A stretch of DNA of 64,000 bases from Corallium rubrum (lineage: Eukaryota; Cnidaria; Anthozoa; Scleralcyonacea; Coralliidae). Location: assembly GCA_964035015.1 (NCBI GenBank), contig OZ035998.1:22490326-22554325 (forward strand). The letters run 5' to 3'. Below the pieces are notes generated by a model that had not been told where the DNA came from, searched no databases, and was given only the letters and a program-made list of their open reading frames with translations. This document shows, piece by piece, positions 11,023-23,335 of the stretch. A program made the position numbers and the translations under genes. Each line of letters starts with the position of its first letter. Position 1 is the first letter of the stretch.

Positions 11023-11555
11023 TCTCGAGACTGGTCTGATTGATGGCAGTTTTAACTTATACTCAAAATGGTATTCACTAACTGTGAGACCGAATGAATC
11101 TTTGCAATGTTTACACGCCTCCCATGCCTATGTGAGTCATACATTGTGTGAGCAATATACATGCAAAACCGTCACAGGGGAATTTATTGCGGAATTTATC
11201 AAGGTAAACTTCCCGGCTGCCTTCTCGAAAACCAAAAATTCAACATGCAAGATGTTTCTTCAGGACGGGGACCCAAAGCAAGTATCAGCAAAAGCGAAGA
11301 AAGCAATGCAGGAGATGGGGTACACCTATTTTGATATCCCAGCCAGACTTCAATCCTATTGAGAACATGTTCCACGTTGTTCGCAAGAAGTTGACGGAAG
11401 ACGCTATCGAATTGAAGATCGAAAACGAGAACTACGAGCAGTTTTCATCGAGGGTGAAGAAAACAATTGAGAGCGTTAAAATCAGCTGCATCAATACTAC
11501 CATTGAATCAATGAAGCAGAGAATGGCAGATGCAATAGAATTGCATGTAGCATAG
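11023..11555 (+). pseudogene. Tc1-type transposase C-terminal half, copy 2
   Basis: Same structure as copy 1, with QDGDPKQ, the frameshift after FDIPA, then NPIEN. It is preceded by the MITE-free site TACAGTA at about 10981-10987. One visible protein difference from copy 1 is Thr for Ala in INT(T/A)IESM. Confidence 0.8.
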
Positions 11556-12138
11556 ACTAAATATTAGTTTGTAGTATTTTCCCTATGGTACTTGTGCTTA
11601 AGTAATTATTCTACTCAGTTTTATGTGTCACCACGTGTCACCAACATGTCACCAGACATATCACCCAGATAACTGCACTTGATACATGGAAAATCAACGT
11701 GTCACCACGTGTCACCAAACTTTCTATAAAGTAAATATATATACTTTACTTATACTGATAGTGGTGACATGTGGTGACACGTTGGTTTACAGCAATTTCA
11801 ACACACTAAATTTGGTGACAGGTTGGTGACACGTTGGTGACACGTGGTGATACGTGGTGACGCGTGATAACTCATTGTTTCATACACTATCGTTTGAATC
11901 GGCTTCAGACCCTACAATCCTGGACTAAAATAGTGGCAAAAACCAGTTCTTTCTTCAAACTCTAACTTTCAGGGGCCCCCTCCCCCGAATGTCGACCCCC
12001 TCCCACCAATATCAATGTTTTCCTAAGTATAAACTTTCCCAAATAACAGACTTTTTTCCATAAAAAAATCAAAAGCAAGCTCAAAGCGAGAGTAATATAA
12101 AGGGAAACTCTGTTAATTTTTTTTTCTCCAAATTCATA

Positions 12139-12360
12139 CAATCCAGGACATAAATTATTGGCAAAAGTGTGAAATATTCATAAATATCTTTGAAATTCCC
12201 CCTCTCCCCCATTATCAATGTTGATTGTTCGATTCCAGACCAGATGACTTAGGAAAACATTGATATAGGGGGGAGGGGGCCGACGTTCGGGGGAGGGGCC
12301 CCCTGAAAGTTAGATTTTGAAGAAAGAACTGGTTTTTGCCACTATTTTTGTCCAGGATTG
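12139..12360. mobile_element. 222-bp MITE-like copy 2
   Basis: TA-flanked, with left end CAATCCAGGACATAAATT. It is inserted at the position where sister subunits read TACAGTA. Confidence 0.8.
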
Positions 12361-12397
12361 TATGAGAGAATTTTAGACTTATAATTTTTTTCGTTTG

Positions 12398-12897
12398 TCT
12401 CGAGACTGGTCTGATTGATGGCAGTTTTAACTTATACTCAAAAGGGTATTCACTAACTGTGAGACCGAATGAATCTTTGCAATGTTTACACGCCTCCCGT
12501 GCCTATGTGAGTCATACATTGTGTGAGCAATATACATGCAAAACCGTCACAGGGGAATTTATCGCGGAATTTATCAAGGTAAACTTCCCGGCTGCCTTCT
12601 CGAAAACCAAAAATTCAACATGCAAGATGTTTCTTCAGGACGGGGACACAAAGCAAGTATCAGCAAAAGCGAAGAAAGCAATGCAGGAGATGGGGTACAC
12701 CTATTTTGATATCCCACGTTGTTCGCAAGAAGTTGACGGAAGACGCTATCGAATTGAAGATCGAAAACGAGAACTACGAGCAGTTTTCATCGAGGGTGAA
12801 GAAAACAATTGAGAGCGTTAAAATCAGCTGCATCAATACTACCATTGAATCAATGAAGCAGAGAATGGCAGATGCAATAGAATTGCATGTAGCATAG
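12398..12897 (+). pseudogene. Tc1-type transposase fragment, copy 3 (33-nt deletion)
   Basis: As copy 1 up to FDIP, but about 33 nt are missing, removing PDFNPIEN and the catalytic Glu. The sequence jumps from GATATCCCA directly to CGTTGTTCGC. QDGDT replaces QDGDP. Shared exactly by copies 5 and 7, so the deletion predates amplification. Confidence 0.8.
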
Positions 12898-13481
12898 ACT
12901 AAATATTAGTTTGTAGTATTTTCCCTATGGTACTTGTGCTTAAGTAATTATTCTACTCAGTTTTATGTGTCACCACGTGTCACCAACATGTCACCAGACA
13001 TGTCACCCAGATAACTGCACTTGATACATGGAAAATCAACGTGTCACCACGTGTCACCAAACTTTCTATAAAGTAAATATATACTTTACTTATACTGATA
13101 GTGGTGACATGTGGTGACACGTTGGTTTACAGCAATTTCAACACACTAAATTTGGTGACACGTTGGTGACACGTGGTGACGCGTGATAACTCATTGTTTC
13201 ATACACTATCGTTTGAATCGGCTTCAGACCCTACAATCCTGGACCAAAATAGTGGCAAAAACCAGTTCTTTCTTCAAACTCTAACTTTCAGGGGCCCCCT
13301 CCCCCGAATGTCGACCCCCTCCCGCCAATATCAATGTTTTCCTAAGTATAAACTTTCCCAAATAACAGACTTTTTTCCATAAAAAAAATCAAAAGCAAGC
13401 TCAAAGCGAGAGTAATATAAAGGGAAACTCTGTTAATTTTTTTTTCTCCAAATTCATACAGTATGAGAGAATTTTAGACTT

Positions 13482-14031
13482 ATGATTTTTTCCGTTTGTC
13501 TCGAGACTGGTCTGATTGATGGCAGTTTTAACTTATACTCAAAATGGTATTCACTAACTGTGAGACCGAATGAATCTTTGCAATATTTACACGCCTCCCG
13601 TGCCTATGTGAGTCATACATTGTGTGAGCAATATACATGCAAAACCGTCACAGGGGAATTTATCGCGGAATTTATCAAGGTAAACTTCCCGGCTGCCTTC
13701 TCGAAAACCAAAAATTCAACATGCAAGATGTTTCTTCAGGACGGGGACACAAAGCAAGTATCAGCAAAAGCGAAGAAAGCAATGCAGGAGATGGGGTACA
13801 CCTATTTTGATATCCCAGCCAGACTTCAATCCTATTGAGAACATGTTCCACGTTGTTCGCAAGAAGTTGACGGAAGACGCTATCGAATTGAAGATCGAAA
13901 ACGAGAACTACGAGCAGTTTTCATCGAGGGTGAAGAAAACAATTGAGAGCGTTAAAATCAGCTGCATCAATACTACCATTGAATCAATGAAGCAGAGAAT
14001 GGCAGATGCAATAGAATTGCATGTAGCATAG
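13482..14031 (+). pseudogene. Tc1-type transposase C-terminal half, copy 4
   Basis: MITE-free subunit. Here the frame opens further upstream, giving VCLETGLIDGSFNLYSKWY before the common region. It retains NPIEN after the FDIPA frameshift and has QDGDT. Confidence 0.8.
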
Positions 14032-14614
14032 ACTAAATATTAGTTTGTAGTATTTTCCCTATGGTACTTGTGCTTAAGTAATTATTCTACTCAGTTTTAT
14101 GTGTCACCACGTGTCAACAACATGTCACCAGACATGTCACCCAGATAACTGCACTTGATACATGGAAAATCAACGTGTCACCACGTGTCACCATACTTTC
14201 TATAAAGTAAGTATATATACTTTACTTATACTGATAGTGGTGACATGTGGTGACACGTTGGTTTACAGCAATTTCAACACACTAAATTTGGTGACAGGTT
14301 GGTGACACGTTGGTGACACGTGGTGATACGTGGTGACGCGTGATAACTCATTGTTTCATACACTATCGTTTGAATCGGCTTCAGACCCTACAATCCTGGA
14401 CTAAAATAGTGGCAAAAACCAGTTCTTTCTTCAAACTCTAACTTTCAGGGGCCCCCTCCCCCGAATGTCGACCCCCTCCCACCAATATCAATGTTTTCCT
14501 AAGTATAAACTTTCCCAAATAACAGACTTTTTTCCATAAAAAAATCAAAAGCAAGCTCAAAGCGAGAGTAATATAAAGGGAAACTCTGTTAATTTTTTTT
14601 TCTCCAAATTCATA

Positions 14615-14836
14615 CAATCCAGGACATAAATTATTGGCAAAAGTGTGAAATATTCATAAATATCTTTGAAATTCCCCCTCTCCCCCATTATCAATGTTGA
14701 TTGTTCGATTCCAGACCAGATGACTTAGGAAAACATTGATATAGGGGGGAGGGGGCCGACGTTCGGGGGAGGGGCCCCCTGAAAGTTAGATTTTGAAGAA
14801 AGAACTGGTTTTTGCCACTATTTTTGTCCAGGATTG
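14615..14836. mobile_element. 222-bp MITE-like copy 3
   Basis: TA-flanked and nearly identical to the copy at 12139-12360, exactly one higher-order period (2476 bp) downstream. Confidence 0.8.
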
Positions 14837-14873
14837 TATGAGAGAATTTTAGACTTATAATTTTTTTCGTTTG

Positions 14874-15373
14874 TCTCGAGACTGGTCTGATTGATGGCAG
14901 TTTTAACTTATACTCAAAATGGTATTCACTAACTGTGAGACCGAATGAATCTTTGCAATGTTTACACGCCTCCCGTGCCTATGTGAGTCATACATTGTGT
15001 GAGCAATATACATGCAAAACCGTCACAGGGGAATTTATCGCGGAATTTATCAAGGTAAACTTCCCGGCTGCCTTCTCGAAAACCAAAAATTCAACATGCA
15101 AGATGTTTCTTCAGGACGGGGACACAAAGCAAGTATCAGCAAAAGCGAAGAAAGCAATGCAGGAGATGGGGTACACCTATTTTGATATCCCACGTTGTTC
15201 GCAAGAAGTTGACGGAAGACGCTATCGAATTGAAGATCGAAAACGAGAACTACGAGCAGTTTTCATCGAGGGTGAAGAAAACAATTGAGAGCGTTAAAAT
15301 CAGCTGCATCAATACTACCATTGAATCAATGAAGCAGAGAATGGCAGATGCAATAGAATTGCATGTAGCATAG
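14874..15373 (+). pseudogene. Tc1-type transposase fragment, copy 5 (33-nt deletion)
   Basis: Same deletion and same QDGDT variant as copy 3. Lacks the NPIEN catalytic Glu. Confidence 0.8.
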
Positions 15374-15956
15374 ACTAAATATTAGTTTGTAGTATTTTCC
15401 CTATGGTACTTGTGCTTAAGTAATTATTCTACTCAGTTTTATGTGTCACCACGTGTCACCAACATGTCACCAGACATGTCACCCAGATAACTGCACTTGA
15501 TACATGGAAAATCAACGTGTCACCACGTGTCACCAAACTTTCTATAAAGTAAATATATACTTTACTTATACTGATAGTGGTGACATGTGGTGACACGTTG
15601 GTTTACAGCAATTTCAACACACTAAATTTGGTGACACGTTGGTGACACGTGGTGACGCGTGATAACTCATTGTTTCATACACTATCGTTTGAATCGGCTT
15701 CAGACCCTACAATCCTGGACCAAAATAGTGGCAAAAACCAGTTCTTTCTTCAAACTCTAACTTTCAGGGGCCCCTCCCCCGAATGTCGACCCCCTCCCGC
15801 CAATATCAATGTTTTCCTAAGTATAAACTTTCCCAAATAACAGACTTTTTTCCATAAAAAAAATCAAAAGCAAGCTCAAAGCGAGAGTAATATAAAGGGA
15901 AACTCTGTTAATTTTTTTTTCTCCAAATTCATACAGTATGAGAGAATTTTAGACTT

Positions 15957-16506
15957 ATGATTTTTTCCGTTTGTCTCGAGACTGGTCTGATTGATGGCAG
16001 TTTTAACTTATACTCAAAATGGTATTCACTAACTGTGAGACCGAATGAATCTTTGCAATATTTACACGCCTCCCGTGCCTATGTGAGTCATACATTGTGT
16101 GAGCAATATACATGCAAAACCGTCACAGGGGAATTTATCGCGGAATTTATCAAGGTAAACTTCCCGGCTGCCTTCTCGAAAACCAAAAATTCAACATGCA
16201 AGATGTTTCTTCAGGACGGGGACCCAAAGCAAGTATCAGCAAAAGCGAAGAAAGCAATGCAGGAGATGGGGTACACCTATTTTGATATCCCAGCCAGACT
16301 TCAATCCTATTGAGAACATGTTCCACGTTGTTCGCAAGAAGTTGACGGAAGACGCTATCGAATTGAAGATCGAAAACGAGAACTACGAGCAGTTTTCATC
16401 GAGGGTGAAGAAAACAATTGAGAGCGTTAAAATCAGCTGCATCAATACTACCATTGAATCAATGAAGCAGAGAATGGCAGATGCAATAGAATTGCATGTA
16501 GCATAG
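15957..16506 (+). pseudogene. Tc1-type transposase C-terminal half, copy 6
   Basis: MITE-free subunit matching copy 4, but with QDGDP. NPIEN is present after the frameshift. Confidence 0.8.
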
Positions 16507-17089
16507 ACTAAATATTAGTTTGTAGTATTTTCCCTATGGTACTTGTGCTTAAGTAATTATTCTACTCAGTTTTATGTGTCACCACGTGTCAACAACATGT
16601 CACCAGACATGTCACCCAGATAACTGCACTTGATACATGGAAAATCAACGTGTCACCACGTGTCACCATACTTTCTATAAAGTAAGTATATATACTTTAC
16701 TTATACTGATAGTGGTGACATGTGGTGACACGTTGGTTTACAGCAATTTCAACACACTAAATTTGGTGACAGGTTGGTGACACGTTGGTGACACGTGGTG
16801 ATACGTGGTGACGCGTGATAACTCATTGTTTCATACACTATCGTTTGAATCGGCTTCAGACCCTACAATCCTGGACTAAAATAGTGGCAAAAACCAGTTC
16901 TTTCTTCAAACTCTAACTTTCAGGGGCCCCCTCCCCCGAATGTCGACCCCCTCCCACCAATATCAATGTTTTCCTAAGTATAAACTTTCCCAAATAACAG
17001 ACTTTTTTCCATAAAAAAATCAAAAGCAAGCTCAAAGCGAGAGTAATATAAAGGGAAACTCTGTTAATTTTTTTTTCTCCAAATTCATA

Positions 17090-17311
17090 CAATCCAGGAC
17101 ATAAATTATTGGCAAAAGTGTGAAATATTCATAAATATCTTTGAAATTCCCCCTCTCCCCCATTATCAATGTTGATTGTTCGATTCCAGACCAGATGACT
17201 TAGGAAAACATTGATATAGGGGGGAGGGGGCCGACGTTCGGGGGAGGGGCCCCCTGAAAGTTAGATTTTGAAGAAAGAACTGGTTTTTGCCACTATTTTT
17301 GTCCAGGATTG
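17090..17311. mobile_element. 222-bp MITE-like copy 4
   Basis: TA-flanked, 2475 bp downstream of copy 3. Confidence 0.8.
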
Positions 17312-17348
17312 TATGAGAGAATTTTAGACTTATAATTTTTTTCGTTTG

Positions 17349-17848
17349 TCTCGAGACTGGTCTGATTGATGGCAGTTTTAACTTATACTCAAAATGGTAT
17401 TCACTAACTGTGAGACCGAATGAATCTTTGCAATGTTTACACGCCTCCCGTGCCTATGTGAGTCATACATTGTGTGAGCAATATACATGCAAAACCGTCA
17501 CAGGGGAATTTATCGCGGAATTTATCAAGGTAAACTTCCCGGCTGCCTTCTCGAAAACCAAAAATTCAACATGCAAGATGTTTCTTCAGGACGGGGACAC
17601 AAAGCAAGTATCAGCAAAAGCGAAGAAAGCAATGCAGGAGATGGGGTACACCTATTTTGATATCCCACGTTGTTCGCAAGAAGTTGACGGAAGACGCTAT
17701 CGAATTGAAGATCGAAAACGAGAACTACGAGCAGTTTTCATCGAGGGTGAAGAAAACAATTGAGAGCGTTAAAATCAGCTGCATCAATACTACCATTGAA
17801 TCAATGAAGCAGAGAATGGCAGATGCAATAGAATTGCATGTAGCATAG
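17349..17848 (+). pseudogene. Tc1-type transposase fragment, copy 7 (33-nt deletion)
   Basis: Third copy of the deleted type, matching copies 3 and 5. Confidence 0.8.
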
Positions 17849-18432
17849 ACTAAATATTAGTTTGTAGTATTTTCCCTATGGTACTTGTGCTTAAGTAATT
17901 ATTCTACTCAGTTTTATGTGTCACCACGTGTCACCAACATGTCACCAGACATGTCACCCAGATAACTGCACTTGATACATGGAAAATCAACGTGTCACCA
18001 CGTGTCACCAAACTTTCTATAAAGTAAATATATACTTTACTTATACTGATAGTGGTGACATGTGGTGACACGTTGGTTTACAGCAATTTCAACACACTAA
18101 ATTTGGTGACACGTTGGTGACACGTGGTGACGCGTGATAACTCATTGTTTCATACACTATCGTTTGAATCGGCTTCAGACCCTACAATCCTGGACCAAAA
18201 TAGTGGCAAAAACCAGTTCTTTCTTCAAACTCTAACTTTCAGGGGCCCCCTCCCCCGAATGTCGACCCCCTCCCGCCAATATCAATGTTTTCCTAAGTAT
18301 AAACTTTCCCAAATAACAGACTTTTTTCCATAAAAAAAATCAAAAGCAAGCTCAAAGCGAGAGTAATATAAAGGGAAACTCTGTTAATTTTTTTTTCTCC
18401 AAATTCATACAGTATGAGAGAATTTTAGACTT

Positions 18433-18982
18433 ATGATTTTTTCCGTTTGTCTCGAGACTGGTCTGATTGATGGCAGTTTTAACTTATACTCAAAATGGTA
18501 TTCACTAACTGTGAGACCGAATGAATCTTTGCAATATTTACACGCCTCCCGTGCCTATGTGAGTCATACATTGTGTGAGCAATATACATGCAAAACCGTC
18601 ACAGGGGAATTTATCGCGGAATTTATCAAGGTAAACTTCCCGGCTGCCTTCTCGAAAACCAAAAATTCAACATGCAAGATGTTTCTTCAGGACGGGGACC
18701 CAAAGCAAGTATCAGCAAAAGCGAAGAAAGCAATGCAGGAGATGGGGTACACCTATTTTGATATCCCAGCCAGACTTCAATCCTATTGAGAACATGTTCC
18801 ACGTTGTTCGCAAGAAGTTGACGGAAGACGCTATCGAATTGAAGATCGAAAACGAGAACTACGAGCAGTTTTCATCGAGGGTGAAGAAAACAATTGAGAG
18901 CGTTAAAATCAGCTGCATCAATACTACCATTGAATCAATGAAGCAGAGAATGGCAGATGCAATAGAATTGCATGTAGCATAG
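18433..18982 (+). pseudogene. Tc1-type transposase C-terminal half, copy 8
   Basis: Last subunit, MITE-free type with QDGDP and NPIEN after the frameshift. Followed by the last iteron cluster (19050-19292) and the right-boundary MITE-like copy. Confidence 0.8.
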
Positions 18983-19566
18983 ACTAAATATTAGTTTGTA
19001 GTATTTTCCCTATGGTACTTGTGCTTAAGTAATTATTCTACTCAGTTTTATGTGTCACCACGTGTCAACAACATGTCACCAGACATGTCACCCAGATAAC
19101 TGCACTTGATACATGGAAAATCAACGTGTCACCACGTGTCACCATACTTTCTATAAAGTAAGTATATATACTTTACTTATACTGATAGTGGTGACATGTG
19201 GTGACACGTTGGTTTACAGCAATTTCAACACACTAAATTTGGTGACAGGTTGGTGACACGTTGGTGACACGTGGTGATACGTGGTGACGCGTGATAACTC
19301 ATTGTTTCATACACTATCGTTTGAATCGGCTTCAGACGCTACAATCCTGGACCAAAATAGTGGCAAAAACCAGTTCTTTCTTCAAACTCTAACTTTCAGG
19401 GGCCCCCTCCCCCGAATGTCGACCCCCTCCCACCAATATCAATGTTTTCCTAAGTATAAACTTTCCCAAATAACAGACTTTTTTCCATAAAAAAAATGAA
19501 AAGCAAGCTCAAAGCGAGAGTAATATAAAGGGAAACTCTGTTAATTTTTTTTTCTCCAAATTCATA

Positions 19567-19788
19567 CAATCCTGGACATAAATTATTGGCAAAAGTGTGA
19601 AATATTCATAAATATCTTTGAAATTCCCCCTCTCCCCCATTATCAATGTTGATTGTTCGATTCCAGACCAGATGACTTAGGAAAACATTGATATTGGGGG
19701 GAGGGGGCCGACATTCGGGGGAGGGGGCCCCTGAAAGTTAGATTTTGAAGAAAGAACTGGTTTTTGCCACTATTTTTGTCCAAGATTG
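19567..19788. mobile_element. 222-bp MITE-like copy 5 (right boundary)
   Basis: Starts after TA at 19565-19566 and ends CAAGATTG before TA at 19789-19790. Its internal sequence (GATATTGGGG) resembles boundary copy 1 more than the internal copies, which read GATATAGGGG. Confidence 0.8.
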
Positions 19789-20002
19789 TAGACTCGGCTA
19801 CCGCAGGTAGCCCGAGTAAAAAGGTGGCCCAACGGGATCGGAAACAGTGGGCGGACGTAAAATGCGAAAAACATCGTTTTTCCTATGCACTGTCTTTGAT
19901 TTTTGACCGGTTGAGCCGCCATCTTGGATTACTCATGTTGGCGCGAGCGTGCGCTATAAATTATATTACAGTCAGCAATCTAGGTCTCCTATATCTATGG
20001 TG

Positions 20003-20073
20003 CTAATCTCGACACGCGAGGTGTCCACTTACACGCGAAATTACACGGGAGTGGGAAAGAAATTCTGCGAGAT

Positions 20074-20144
<71 letters not shown>

Positions 20145-20266
20145 TATAATTTCATGGTTTTCCAATTTCATAGCTTTCCAGCTTTCTGATTGGTCCGCTC
20201 AGCGGTGAATCTGAGGTGATAGTCACCGCCTAGCGCGGTGACTAGTGCATCACAAGAAATTGTTCT
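20003..20266 (-). repeat. CACGCG-rich dispersed repeat with (TA)n
   Basis: Absent from the left arm of the surrounding inverted repeat, so it is a later insertion. It contains GTGTCGAGATTAGCACC read on the minus strand and a (TA)n tract at 20074-20142. Related copies are at 40735-40835, 41940-42100 and 55125-55282. Confidence 0.65.
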
Positions 20267-20856
20267 TCAAAAGTAGTTTTGGAAAAGAGGCTGGTACTTA
20301 TTCAACACTGCACTGACTTTACTCGTTTCAGTCTCCCCCTCGGAGTTGTCATTTTGAAGTATGAGATTTAGAATTTGTCGATTCATTGAACTGTTGATTT
20401 TTTTTTTTCAAAATGGTGTCTGTAGTTTTTGAAACAAACAAAAGAGCGTAATACTGAAAATATTTGTCACTGAGATGTTGTACATATCAAATATCATAAA
20501 AACAAAACTTTTTAAAGGTAAGCAAGTATATTTTCTATAATTCTTCGTATATTCTAGCAAGTTTTGGTTAGGCTTTGGTCGTAGCGATGTTTTCGAAAAC
20601 TTTGTCATGAGTGAAGAACATAATGAACATGAATTAAGTGCAAAAAGTCTGTATCACAGAAGAAGCCAAAACACCAGAATAAAAGTCTTTTCAGCATATA
20701 TTTGAATGTATGTACAAGTTCAGTTCCAAAGTAGGATGTTGTTTACTCTTTTTCTTTTAAATTATTTACTGACAAAGACTGTGGCTTGCTAACATCGTCT
20801 GTGAATAAACAGAATCACCACTGCTAAAATGAAAGCAGTTGCCTAAAAGTTTTTGT

Positions 20857-21292
20857 TTCAATGTGATTGGTTTTTATCAACCTCTGAAATTATACTAAAA
20901 CAATTAGTCACCTCAGTCTCGGTGACTATCGGTGTATTTACCTCGTGATGCGTGATGTAAACTACATGCTAAATTAAATGATTCTTTCAACCTTTTGTCG
21001 TTTTTACAAATCAAATTTAATAGTTGATATATATGTTCAATATTGTACATGAAAAGCCCTGCTAAATTATGCAAGAAAACTTTACTTTTCCATCAATTAC
21101 CGTGCGGCACCAAGGAAATGTCCGAAATGACGGTCGAACGTTTATTGTTGGCAGTTAAGAAATGTATTAAACGAGTCTCATATGGTCGAGAATTTATTTA
21201 ACTTTTGTTGGTAAATTTATACTAAAACAATTAGGCAACTCACCCTCGTTGACTATTCGCTCATAGAAAACTCGGGCTCGTTGTCTAATTGT

Positions 21293-21376
<84 letters not shown>

Positions 21377-23335
21377 AACACATATTGCTTTATTATCTTA
21401 TAACGTACGTCCATTGAACTCTAAGGAGACTGGAACGATAACTCGCTTGCACGTTTTGAAGCCAAAAATGGCGGACATGGGTGCCGCCATGCACGTCAAC
21501 CCCAGTCCCTTTTACTTTATAGCCGAGAAAAAATAAAGCTGAATTTGGTGAAATGGGTTGCAAAAACAGCTTGAAATCAAAGAAAAACTAAACTTGTTAA
21601 CCTTTTTCAGGATTAGATCAAATTTCAATATACCGTCGAGTAGGTGAACGCTGCATGACACGACGAGTAAAAACAAGAAAAACAGTAAAAATATATAAAG
21701 CTCTTACTAATTCGTGGCATGACAACCTTCAAATGTTTGAGATAACAAAGAAAAATAAAAAAACCCTTTTATGACTTGAATGTTGCTTTTGTTCGGCAGA
21801 TATTTCGTCGTTCAATCCATTTTCGTGGGTAGAAATAGTTCAGGTACAAGGCCGATAAGCCCAATACGTACTAGCCAGCCTAGTCCCGTCGTTCTAAAGC
21901 ACGCGCGTATTTGATGAGACTGGTACCTAGGTTTGACGTCACCGCTCAAGGTGCAAGAACGCCTAGCAGATTTTAGTATTTTCAAGTTGGCAGCATTTTA
22001 TACACTTGACAAGTTTAAAACACAAATTGTTTACGCTTGACATACCTTCAATAGGAAAGAAATGGTACACCATATGTAACTTTTAAACAAGCACGTTTTA
22101 ACAACAAGAAATTCTAAGATAAGGGCTTTAATTAACCGGCCGATAAGTCAGTAAATTTCGTCTTCGAAGTCCAGCAGTTCACTTAAAGTTTAATGAATTC
22201 ATCACCTTCAATATCTTCTGTACTTCGTAAATATATTCGTTGTAATAACTTAGCAATGTTAACGATTCAATTTTAAATACACACGACATTACAAAATACG
22301 ACAAAATCACAACATTCTGCAAACACGAATTATCGATTTAAGACACAGCGTCATTAATACCGAGATTAATACTCAAATACAGGTCAAGTGGTATAAATAT
22401 CAATTTAATCACATATCGAGGTCAAGCAGGTTCTTGGGTTGGAACAAGTAATAAAACAAATCAAAATTACCATCCTGGTTTTGTAGCCGTTGTGAAAATA
22501 ATATATTCTATTCTTTTACGAGCGGGATGGGGTCTGGTGACCAGGACCCGCTTTTTGAAAATCAGGGACCATTTTACCGAAATCTGCTGGGCTGCTAGCG
22601 TGCAAATATTAAAACAGCGAAGATAGAGAACCTGGGACTAAGCTGCGTACTAGCTTTTTCGTTATCATCTCTAAAAAATAGGTACGCAATGGGTACATGT
22701 GACTACCGCTGGTAAGCACAGAAAGAGATATAGACTTGAAGCAATGCGTGAAAAGCACACAGATACACAAAGAAATTGAGTTATTTTAAATCATTTTATA
22801 CATTTTTACTGGCTGCTTCCATTTTTACTGGCTGCATCCAAAACATAGCATTATAAACATGCCCCCAAGTTTCACGTGAAGGGAACTTGTAAAATTCCGA
22901 TTTTTGCACATGTTAATAAAACATCCGAGGCTGGTTGTGCGAAGCCTGTATAACCACTTTTATCGACTGAACAGCATTATCAGATACATAACTATTCAGT
23001 GGATAAAATTTAAATTAGGTTGTTCAAAGCATGATTAGTGCTGTTCTTAATTAGCTATATCAACTAGATAAGCTGTCCGGGCTTCAAACAACTGGCCCCA
23101 GATCATCAACACAATATTGTGTTCCAAAACAACATTTTACCTGTCATAAATAGTCTGTGGTGTTCAAGTGTAATGCATGCACATCACTAATATTTTGTGA
23201 TTCTGCTAGTATTTTAAATAAGACAGTACAACTATACTCAGTATTGTAGTTTCAACAGATATATTTCTTCATTTCAATGTCTTCAATGTTTTCAATGTAC
23301 AGAGTACCAAGGAACTATTAAAATGCACACATGAG
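20857..23335. other. No gene recognised; (TA)n at 21297-21374
   Basis: AT-rich non-coding DNA. A direct repeat pair (about 20893 and 21217; TACTAAAACAATTAG) brackets part of it, and a long TA tract follows. I could not assign any exon, RNA gene or mobile-element boundary elsewhere. Confidence 0.4.

Larger units (their letters stand above)
9609..19788 (+). mobile_element. Tandem array of truncated Tc1-type elements bounded by TIRs and TA
   Basis: The block starts CAATCCTGGACA after a TA at 9607-9608 and ends CAAGATTG before a TA at 19789-19790. The sequence on either side (GAAACC-TA and GACTCGGCTACC) is contiguous in sister Helentron-like copies. Inside are eight copies of the C-terminal half of a Tc1-type transposase in subunits of about 1.1 and 1.37 kb. 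These form a dimeric higher-order unit of 2475-2477 bp, repeated about three times after a first 2530-bp unit. Alternate subunits carry a 222-bp MITE-like copy and a deleted gene copy. Repeat copies are nearly identical, implying recent or ongoing homogenisation. Confidence 0.85.
8211..19817 (-). mobile_element. Helentron-like non-autonomous element, split by a Tc1 array
   Basis: On the minus strand the element begins ACTCGGGCTACC at 19817 and ends with GTAGCCCGAGTT, a hairpin ACGCC-TAGCG-GGCGT and CTTG at 8211. Matching ends occur at 56577-58041 and 58552-60828. It carries a 33-34-bp minisatellite (8381-8937) and AT-rich flanks shared with those copies. Without the inner array (9609-19788) it would be about 1.43 kb. 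Short subterminal inverted repeats, a core minisatellite and a 3' hairpin are the known layout of Helentron-associated elements (HINE/DINE-1). Insertion is into an A/T homopolymer with no obvious target duplication. Confidence 0.7.
3032..20856. mobile_element. Long inverted-repeat element carrying a THAP gene, with nested insertions
   Basis: The left arm (about 3032-5962) is matched in reverse by 8080-8210 plus 19818-20856. Anchors are the CAACATCTCAGTGA block (about 5519 against 20470), the AGATATAGGAGACC block (about 5660 against 19990), and the 105-bp stretch 5822-5935 against 8106-8210. Joining 8210 to 19818 restores the collinear arm, with AAAA meeting AAAAAGGTGG where the left arm has seven T's. 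The arms are diverged, and each carries private insertions: left 3171-3612 and about 3720-5440, right about 20003-20266. The THAP gene lies in the spacer. Family is unresolved; THAP plus terminal inverted repeats is seen in P-like and related DNA transposons. Confidence 0.7.

Noticed and set aside
9609..19788. CRISPR-like array of regularly spaced repeats
   Set aside because: Units are over 1 kb with transposase remnants and TIRs, in eukaryotic DNA; no short repeat-spacer alternation.
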